Below are positions 1-5,178 of a DNA stretch of 5,178 nt, piece by piece. The stretch covers positions 1 to 5,178 of the forward strand of contig CBFCYE010000071.1 of the NCBI GenBank assembly GCA_965602225.1, read 5' to 3'. The stretch's first letter is position 1. Every line of letters begins with the position of its first letter. The notes beneath the pieces were generated by a model that made no database searches, was not told where the DNA came from, and saw only the letters and a list, made by a program, of their open reading frames with translations. Source of the DNA: Tenderia sp965602225 (lineage in GTDB: Bacteria; Pseudomonadota; Gammaproteobacteria; Tenderiales; Tenderiaceae). A program made the position numbers and the translations under genes.

Positions 1-3000
1 TTTCGATGGGCCGACCCAGCAACAGATAGGCGAGGGTGTCGGTCTGGCCCATGGCGGGTATGGAGAACAGATCAATCTGTGGCTGATTCAAACTGCCCCT
101 GACCTTAAGACCGGCGGTCACATTACTGACATAACGAACAGCGCGAAGATCCAGACCGGGATTGCTAAGCGGTCCACCGGTATAGAGCAGACGGCCGTGT
201 TCCACATCAAGGCGTTGGCCGTAGGCGCGATAACGACCTTCAGGGATGTTGATCTCACCTGTCGCCGTGGTCAGCTGGCCGGGTTCATCCTGCAATAACA
301 GACTGCCACCCAGACGCCCTTCAAAACCAAAACCATAAAAGTTGACCCGCTCACCCAGTGTCACTCGAATGTTGGTAACAACGGCCCATTGTTCTTCCGT
401 CGCTTGTTCAGCACCAACGATGACAGTGTCTTCTGACACTCGTGCCGCGGTGGTGACGTCTTTAGGTTCCAGCTTGGCGTAAGGGACGTGAACCTTGCCT
501 TTAATATCAATAATGCGTCTTTGCAGGTTGACCTGCAGATCAGGCGAGACTTGTACCTGCGCCTCAGGAATACGAGCGACTTCGAACTCATCGCCTTTGA
601 CATTGATGACAGTCGGCCAACCAGCCCCCCTGTCGAGCATGGTTTGTCCTTGAATGGCCAGATTGCCATCACCGGAATGTGCTTTGATTACAAAGTTTAG
701 TTTTTCAAACCCCTCACTCTTTGCATCCATGCTGACCTGATCAATGTTCAGACCCAACCGTGGAACCCGAAACGCACCGTTGTGCAGATATGCCTGGCCT
801 TTAAGTTTGGGTTGTTTGAGCGTGCCGGCGGCACTGAAATTGATTTCCAAGTCACCACGCAGATCATAAACCTCGGGCACGATGGCCTCGATCAATCCCA
901 TATCATGAATACTCAACTTAGCCGTCGCCTGTAGTGGTTGATTCTGGCTATCCAGAGCCAGCAGATTCACGCCAGGCAAATCAATCTGACCATGGATTCG
1001 ATCGCCGTTGCTCATCGCCAGTTCGGCGCTGCTTGTTAGACCCTGCTGGTTGAGCACAACATCAACATTGCCGCCACCATATTCCCAGCGATCACGTTCG
1101 CCAACTAACAGCGGATAGTTGATAGCACCCGGCAACAAGATGATGTTGGCCTTGCCAAACAATTGATCCGGGCCTTGCAATTGCAGCTCGGCCTTTGCAT
1201 CAACCAGACCTTCAAGTTTCAGATCAGGGGGTAACCATGGCCCGGCCAGCATCAGCGGCAGTTTGTTCATCTCAAGCTGAGATTGCCAGTTGTCATTGTC
1301 GCGTTGCAGCGAGGCACACAGGCTGGCCTGCTGCTGGTTATGCCAACACGCTGTCTCTGCTTTAATATTATTTTTGTCGATGTTAAGTCTAGCCGGTGCC
1401 TTGAGTGACCAATCGTCATACTGCTGCGATTGAATCTCGGCGCGCACGATCTGACCCTGCCAGGCCATGGCATCCACCTTGCCCTTTAGCTCTATCACTG
1501 CAGTGGCAGCGTCAGTAACGGCCCTGGCGGTCAGATGTTTGTCGTCAGCATCAACGTTAAGCGATTGCAGCTCATAGCCATTGAGATTGAGTGATTGAGC
1601 CGCCAGCTTGAGATCAAGCTGCTGCCACTGCCACAGATCCAGCGCAACCGCAGCATCGAGCGAACCAATTTCATAACCCGGCAGACTTAAACTCTGGCCG
1701 TTCATTTTGGCCTTGATCACAGGTGCGGCCTGCGAACCGCTCAACTGGCCATCGGCCTTAAGCTGGCCTTTAGCCTGAGGATAGAGTTCAGCCAGATCAG
1801 TGGCGACAATGCGCCAATCAAGCTTGATCGCCTCGCCAACACGACCATTGGCACTGACCTGAGAAGTGCCAGACTGAAACTCCAACTGATCAATATCCAG
1901 ACCATCATCGCGCCATCCCATACCACTGCGCAACGCAACCGGATAACCGCGCAGCGTGCCCGTCAGTTCACTGATGTCGGTATCAGCATACAGTTGGCCG
2001 TTTTCAAAACCACCACGGCTAGTCGCAGTTGCATTGAGCTGGCCGGGCCACTCAGGCCAGAGGCGGGCGGGGTTGATATCAGTGGCGCCAAGTTGTGCCT
2101 GCCAAACCAGTTGCGGCGACCAGGCCAGCGTTCCTTTGGCAGTCATCTCACCTTCAAGCGTGGTCAGGCGTAACGAATCAAAACTAAGCCCATCCAGATC
2201 CCCCGTGGCACTGGCATACCAGAAAGAGGCGGGGGCCTGTGGCCAGGGCCGATCAGTGGCCAGCCCAAACTGATAGTGTTTTGCGTTGCCCGTAAGCCAG
2301 CCACTGCCAATGGCGCTATCAAACCAGGCCTCACCGGTTAACGGCCAACGCAGCTGTTGCCAATCCAGTGCCAGATTTACAGCGCCGCCGTCAGCACCGG
2401 GCAACCACGAACCACGGCCAACAATGCGTGTGTCGTTAACCGGGCTGTGCAACATCAGCCGATCAATGTGAATGCTGTTATCAGACAAACGTTGCAGCCG
2501 AACATCCGCATCAAAAGCACCGTAATCAGGATATTCCCCCACCACATTGCCAACCAGGGTCGCGGTGTTCAGATCACCCTTGCCATCCAGATTAAGTTTG
2601 CCGTTCACTGCCGGCCAGTCCGGGTTTAGTTTGTCAGCATCGACCTTGCTCACCTCAACACTGGCCTGCCAGTTAAACTGCCCGAGCAGATCATCGACCT
2701 CGACATTAAGGCTTGCTAGCAAGGGGCCAGACAAGCGTTGATCGATGCGGCTGGTCTTCATGTCACCCGTCAATTGGCCCGTGCCGAATAACTGCGACCT
2801 TGATGGCAGCTGCAACTGCCAGCCAATCTCCAGTTCATGACGATAATCATGCGTAGGTCGAACCTCGCCCTTGATATCCAGGCTAAAGTTGTCAGCCACA
2901 ATCTTCAGCTCATCAATATCAACCTGACTAAACAGCGTGGTGGCACTAAGCCTGATCTGTTGCAGCGCAAAGTGTTGTTCGTTCTGGCTGATGCTCACAC

Positions 3001-3421
3001 CGTCAATCAACACATTGTTCAGCATCATGCGCCAGGGCAGATGGATCTCAGGCAGGCTGATCGACTGAGACTGAGATTGGGGCTGGTTAGTTTTTTCTGA
3101 CGGCGGCAAGACAACATTGAGCCCCTGCAGATGCAACCGGGTGATATCGATCTTGGCGGTCAGCAAGGCCACCGGCAACCACTCAACGGTAAGTTGATCG
3201 GCATTGATGAGCGCGCCTTCCTGCTGGTATTCAATCCCCTTAGCCGTGATCGGGCCAATCAGTCGGCCCTCAAGTTTGGCCAGTGTCAGCTTGCCGGGCA
3301 GATTAGGCCCAAGCTGTTGATAGCTCCACTGCAGGCCACTGTTAGTCAGGCCCAGCCATGCCAGCGCGAACAGCGGCGGCAGCAGCAAAAGCGCACTCAC
3401 AGCCGACAGCCAGCGCTTCAT
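1..3421 (-). CDS. tamB: TamB, inner-membrane-anchored translocation and assembly module subunit (partial, 3' end missing)
   Basis: The frame opens at ATG 3421-3419 and stays open to the left edge: 1140 codons, no stop, no frameshift seen. Residues 1-3 (MKR) precede a hydrophobic segment at about 4-25 that should be an uncleaved inner-membrane anchor; it contains a Pro-Pro at 15-16. The stretch after it (TNSGLQW, then LPGKL and LEGRL) resembles the E. coli TamB N-terminus as I remember it. A Gln/Ser-rich linker lies at 108-120. The body is long, polar/hydrophobic alternating beta-type sequence, with a recurrent P-x(3-7)-G module between 265 and 866. The conserved C-terminal domain (DUF490/PF04357) is clear: INIPEGRYRAYGQ at 1057-1069, GRLLYTGGPLSNPGLD at 1076-1091, RAVR at 1093-1096 and LAYLLLGRP at 1130-1138. 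Known role: it spans the periplasm as a lipid-accommodating beta groove and partners TamA in outer-membrane protein assembly or phospholipid transport. About 100-130 C-terminal residues are missing because the window ends, not because the gene is broken. Cysteines occur only at 692 and 702. TamB identity is secure; the exact transported cargo is not. Confidence 0.95.
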   Translation of the reverse strand, partial: MKRWLSAVSALLLLPPLFALAWLGLTNSGLQWSYQQLGPNLPGKLTLAKLEGRLIGPITAKGIEYQQEGALINADQLTVEWLPVALLTAKIDITRLHLQGLNVVLPPSEKTNQPQSQSQSISLPEIHLPWRMMLNNVLIDGVSISQNEQHFALQQIRLSATTLFSQVDIDELKIVADNFSLDIKGEVRPTHDYRHELEIGWQLQLPSRSQLFGTGQLTGDMKTSRIDQRLSGPLLASLNVEVDDLLGQFNWQASVEVSKVDADKLNPDWPAVNGKLNLDGKGDLNTATLVGNVVGEYPDYGAFDADVRLQRLSDNSIHIDRLMLHSPVNDTRIVGRGSWLPGADGGAVNLALDWQQLRWPLTGEAWFDSAIGSGWLTGNAKHYQFGLATDRPWPQAPASFWYASATGDLDGLSFDSLRLTTLEGEMTAKGTLAWSPQLVWQAQLGATDINPARLWPEWPGQLNATATSRGGFENGQLYADTDISELTGTLRGYPVALRSGMGWRDDGLDIDQLEFQSGTSQVSANGRVGEAIKLDWRIVATDLAELYPQAKGQLKADGQLSGSQAAPVIKAKMNGQSLSLPGYEIGSLDAAVALDLWQWQQLDLKLAAQSLNLNGYELQSLNVDADDKHLTARAVTDAATAVIELKGKVDAMAWQGQIVRAEIQSQQYDDWSLKAPARLNIDKNNIKAETACWHNQQQASLCASLQRDNDNWQSQLEMNKLPLMLAGPWLPPDLKLEGLVDAKAELQLQGPDQLFGKANIILLPGAINYPLLVGERDRWEYGGGNVDVVLNQQGLTSSAELAMSNGDRIHGQIDLPGVNLLALDSQNQPLQATAKLSIHDMGLIEAIVPEVYDLRGDLEINFSAAGTLKQPKLKGQAYLHNGAFRVPRLGLNIDQVSMDAKSEGFEKLNFVIKAHSGDGNLAIQGQTMLDRGAGWPTVINVKGDEFEVARIPEAQVQVSPDLQVNLQRRIIDIKGKVHVPYAKLEPKDVTTAARVSEDTVIVGAEQATEEQWAVVTNIRVTLGERVNFYGFGFEGRLGGSLLLQDEPGQLTTATGEINIPEGRYRAYGQRLDVEHGRLLYTGGPLSNPGLDLRAVRYVSNVTAGLKVRGSLNQPQIDLFSIPAMGQTDTLAYLLLGRPIE
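3418..3421 (-). other. ATGA stop/start overlap joining tamA and tamB
   Basis: The minus-strand bases ATGA contain the tamB start (3421-3419) and the tamA stop TGA (3420-3418). The sequence just before, GGGCCGGATTT, contains no good purine-rich Shine-Dalgarno. The arrangement implies one transcript and probably translation of tamB by ribosomes that finish tamA. The overlap is seen directly; the coupling is inferred. Confidence 0.9.
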
Positions 3422-5157
3422 AAATCCGGCCCAATATTGATGTGCAACCGCCAGGGATGATCGGGCTGGCTGACGGCAGTGGCAATATCAAAACGCACCG
3501 GCCCCACCGGCGATTGCCAACGCAAACCCAAACCCGCACCGCGTTCCAGTTTTTCAGAAATATTATCGATGGCATTGCCGCCGTCATAAAAAGTAGCAAC
3601 CCCCCACTTACCATTAAAGCTATGTTCAAACTCAATGCTGCCAGACATCAGATGCCTACCGCCCACCACCTTGCCGCTGGCATCTAAAGGGCCAAGTGAC
3701 TGATAGGCATAACCGCGCACACTCTGCGAACCACCGGCAAAGAAACGCACCGAGGAGGGCAGTTGGTGAAACTGCCGCGTCCAGGTGCTGCCGACCCGGC
3801 CGCGGGCAATCATGCGGTTGCGATGGCCTAATGGGGTAATGCCCTTAAGGCCACCTTGTAACTGCAGAAAGTCCGTATCCGAAACCACCGATTCGCTGGC
3901 ACCACGCAGGGCAATATCAAAACGCAGACCATCAAGCGTATGGATAAAATTACCGCCCCAGGTGCGGCTCCAGCTAACACCGGGCATCAGCAGGATGGAT
4001 CTGCCGAAATCGTCGGCAACAATAAATTCCTCGCGCTGATAATTCAGAGATACGGATTCACGCCAGTGGCCACGGCTGCGGTTAAGACGGGTGCCAACGG
4101 TACGCACCGTGCTGTCGCTGGTGTCGGTCTTCTCATTCACCACCCCGGCGCTATAGACCAGCTGATCAGTGCGCGGATTGAGCACCGGCACGCGGTAATG
4201 GGCACTCAGGCTATAACCAATTTCAGACACCTTGGCCTCGGTGTTGAATCGATGGCCACGTTGATTCAGGCGAGGGCGCTCCCAACCAAACTTGGCCCGG
4301 GCCCCCGTGTCGGTGCCGTAACCGAGACCAAGGCTATAACGATGTTGTTTACGCGGCGTCAGCACCACCGTAATAGGGATCTCAGCCGAATCCACCTGCG
4401 GCTCACCGGGGGAGACATCAACCGTACTAAAATAGTCACTGTCATTAAGGGCTTGTTGTAGATCAATCAACTGGTTAAGCGTGTAAGGTGAACCCGTTTC
4501 AAATGGGATGAAACGAGACAACAGCTCAGGTTTCAGCACATCCTGCTGCAACAACACCTCACCAAAACGATAGCGGCGGCCACCCTCATAGTGCAGCTCA
4601 ATCCGCGCCTCATAGGCATTCAGATCAATCTCAAGCCGATGTTCACTAAAACGGGCCTCAAAATAACCCCGTTCAGCAGCCAACTTGGCCAGGCTGGACT
4701 TGGTGTCTTCGTAAACAAGATGATTAAAGGCCGCGCCTTGCTGCAAAGGCAGCTTTGCGACCAGCGCGACAAAGGCCGGATCATCAGCCATCTCGGCACT
4801 CAGGGCAAAATCAAACACAGCAACAGGCAAAGCAGGCCCCGGGTCGATTGTATAACTCGCCAGCCACGAATCAGGCGCAGACTGGCTCAGCTTCGCCTCA
4901 ATCACCGGACGATAAAAACCAAACGGCTGCAAAGCCTTGGTAATTTCAAGAGGTGCCTTTTGATGCAACCGCCGCAGCCGACCCTCACTAATCAGGGCGT
5001 GGGCCTTTTGCTGCTCAATGCTCAAAAACAGCCGGACATTATCTTCCAGACGCTGGTCAACGCCATTGATATCAACAGTCACATCGATCTGGGCAAACAC
5101 CGTTGCAGAACACAAACAGCTCAATAAGGCCAGCAGCATCCGCTGCGCTTTGTACAT
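3418..5157 (-). CDS. tamA: TamA, outer-membrane Omp85-family subunit of the translocation and assembly module
   Basis: A 579-residue protein, close to E. coli TamA (about 577). Residues 1-22 form a signal peptide: K3 and R6, hydrophobic core 7-20, likely cleavage after VFA at 22. The periplasmic part, about 24-268, fits three POTRA domains: first about 24-105 (GFYRPVIEAKL at 80-90), second about 110-187 (ERGYFEARF at 162-170), third about 192-268 (GSPYTLNQL at 222-230, DSDYFSTVDV at 239-248). From about 270 the sequence becomes amphipathic beta-strands of a 16-strand barrel. The Omp85 loop-6 signature VRGY is at 480-483, preceded by FFAGGSQS. YDGGNA (524-529), GAGLGLRW (540-547) and GPVRFDIA (552-559) are the usual closing barrel strands, and the protein ends in INIGPDL, similar to E. 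coli TamA. Three POTRAs and the adjoining tamB separate it from BamA, which has five. Function from the family: outer-membrane insertase partner of TamB. I chose the start at 5157 over an in-frame ATG five codons upstream (5172) because AAGGAA lies 5 bases before it. The mature protein has no cysteine. Confidence 0.95.
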   Translation of the reverse strand: MYKAQRMLLALLSCLCSATVFAQIDVTVDINGVDQRLEDNVRLFLSIEQQKAHALISEGRLRRLHQKAPLEITKALQPFGFYRPVIEAKLSQSAPDSWLASYTIDPGPALPVAVFDFALSAEMADDPAFVALVAKLPLQQGAAFNHLVYEDTKSSLAKLAAERGYFEARFSEHRLEIDLNAYEARIELHYEGGRRYRFGEVLLQQDVLKPELLSRFIPFETGSPYTLNQLIDLQQALNDSDYFSTVDVSPGEPQVDSAEIPITVVLTPRKQHRYSLGLGYGTDTGARAKFGWERPRLNQRGHRFNTEAKVSEIGYSLSAHYRVPVLNPRTDQLVYSAGVVNEKTDTSDSTVRTVGTRLNRSRGHWRESVSLNYQREEFIVADDFGRSILLMPGVSWSRTWGGNFIHTLDGLRFDIALRGASESVVSDTDFLQLQGGLKGITPLGHRNRMIARGRVGSTWTRQFHQLPSSVRFFAGGSQSVRGYAYQSLGPLDASGKVVGGRHLMSGSIEFEHSFNGKWGVATFYDGGNAIDNISEKLERGAGLGLRWQSPVGPVRFDIATAVSQPDHPWRLHINIGPDL

Positions 5158-5162
5158 CCGGG

Positions 5163-5168
5163 TTCCTT
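5163..5168 (-). promoter_or_regulatory. Shine-Dalgarno of tamA
   Basis: On the minus strand AAGGAA stands 5 bases before the ATG at 5157. It lies inside the reading frame of the alternative upstream ATG at 5172, so it decides the start: the upstream ATG has only six bases of sequence before it in the window and no visible ribosome binding site there. A promoter would lie to the right of the window edge and cannot be seen. Confidence 0.75.
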
Positions 5169-5178
5169 GCATACTAAA

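Noticed and set aside
1605..1620. Near-perfect palindrome, 7-base arms AGCTTGA / TCAAGCT with a 2-base spacer
   Set aside because: It sits in the middle of tamB coding sequence, has no T-run, and an inverted repeat of this size is expected by chance in 5 kb.
1..3421. Possibility that the long stopless minus-strand frame is a broken or pseudogenised gene
   Set aside because: The frame is open for 1140 codons with family motifs from the anchor to the LLLGRP motif in the right order; the missing end is only the window edge.
3131..3460. Plus-strand open frame of 109 codons across the tamA/tamB junction
   Set aside because: It spans the overlap of two well-supported minus-strand genes and has no family resemblance; its glutamine-rich end mirrors the Leu/Ala codons of the TamB anchor.
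3342..3635. Minus-strand open frame of 97 codons with a hydrophobic start
   Set aside because: It overlaps the end of tamA and the start of tamB in another frame. Its hydrophobic look comes from frame-shifted reading of barrel strands and of the TamB anchor.
3940..4461. Plus-strand open frame of 173 codons
   Set aside because: It lies wholly antisense to the TamA barrel coding sequence, shows no recognisable domain, and its composition follows from the opposite-strand codons.
4591..5127. Plus-strand open frame of 178 codons
   Set aside because: It is antisense to the TamA POTRA region; rich in Gln, Arg and Leu as expected from a complement of real codons, with no signal, domain or own ribosome binding site that I can see.
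3418..5157. BamA or a two-partner secretion (TpsB/FhaC) transporter as an alternative identity
   Set aside because: BamA has five POTRAs and is about 800 residues; TpsB proteins have two POTRAs and sit next to a large exoprotein. Three POTRAs, 579 residues and an overlapping tamB fit TamA.

Overview
This window holds the two genes of a translocation and assembly module (TAM), both on the minus strand: tamA (complete) followed by tamB (5' end and most of the gene; it runs off the left edge). The organism is almost certainly a Gram-negative bacterium, since both products only make sense in an envelope with an outer membrane. The moderately high GC content, the tamA-tamB order and the size and sequence of both proteins suggest a proteobacterium, probably a gammaproteobacterium outside the Enterobacteriaceae. 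I cannot name a genus from this sequence.

Layout, in the direction of transcription (right to left): about 20 bases of leader at 5158-5178 carrying a good Shine-Dalgarno sequence; tamA at 5157-3418, with signal peptide, three POTRA domains and an Omp85-type 16-stranded barrel; a 4-base ATGA stop/start overlap at 3421-3418; then tamB from 3421 to the left edge, 1140 codons with no stop. TamB starts with an N-terminal membrane anchor, continues as a very long periplasmic beta-rich body, and reaches most of the conserved TamB C-terminal domain (DUF490). By comparison with E. coli TamB (about 1260 residues), roughly 100-130 C-terminal codons lie outside the window. There is no gene-free stretch of note: coding sequence fills all but about 20 bases.

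How they work together: TamA sits in the outer membrane and TamB is anchored in the inner membrane and spans the periplasm, with its C-terminal domain contacting TamA. The pair has been linked to assembly of autotransporters and other outer-membrane proteins. More recently TamB, with YhdP and YdbH, has been linked to phospholipid transport to the outer membrane. The overlapping stop and start, and the lack of a strong Shine-Dalgarno before tamB, suggest coupled translation of the two partners.

I see no previously undescribed system here. The observations most worth a second look are a roughly 90-residue recurrent module in TamB, a lone cysteine pair in TamB, and the choice of tamA start. All long plus-strand open frames are antisense shadows of these genes.
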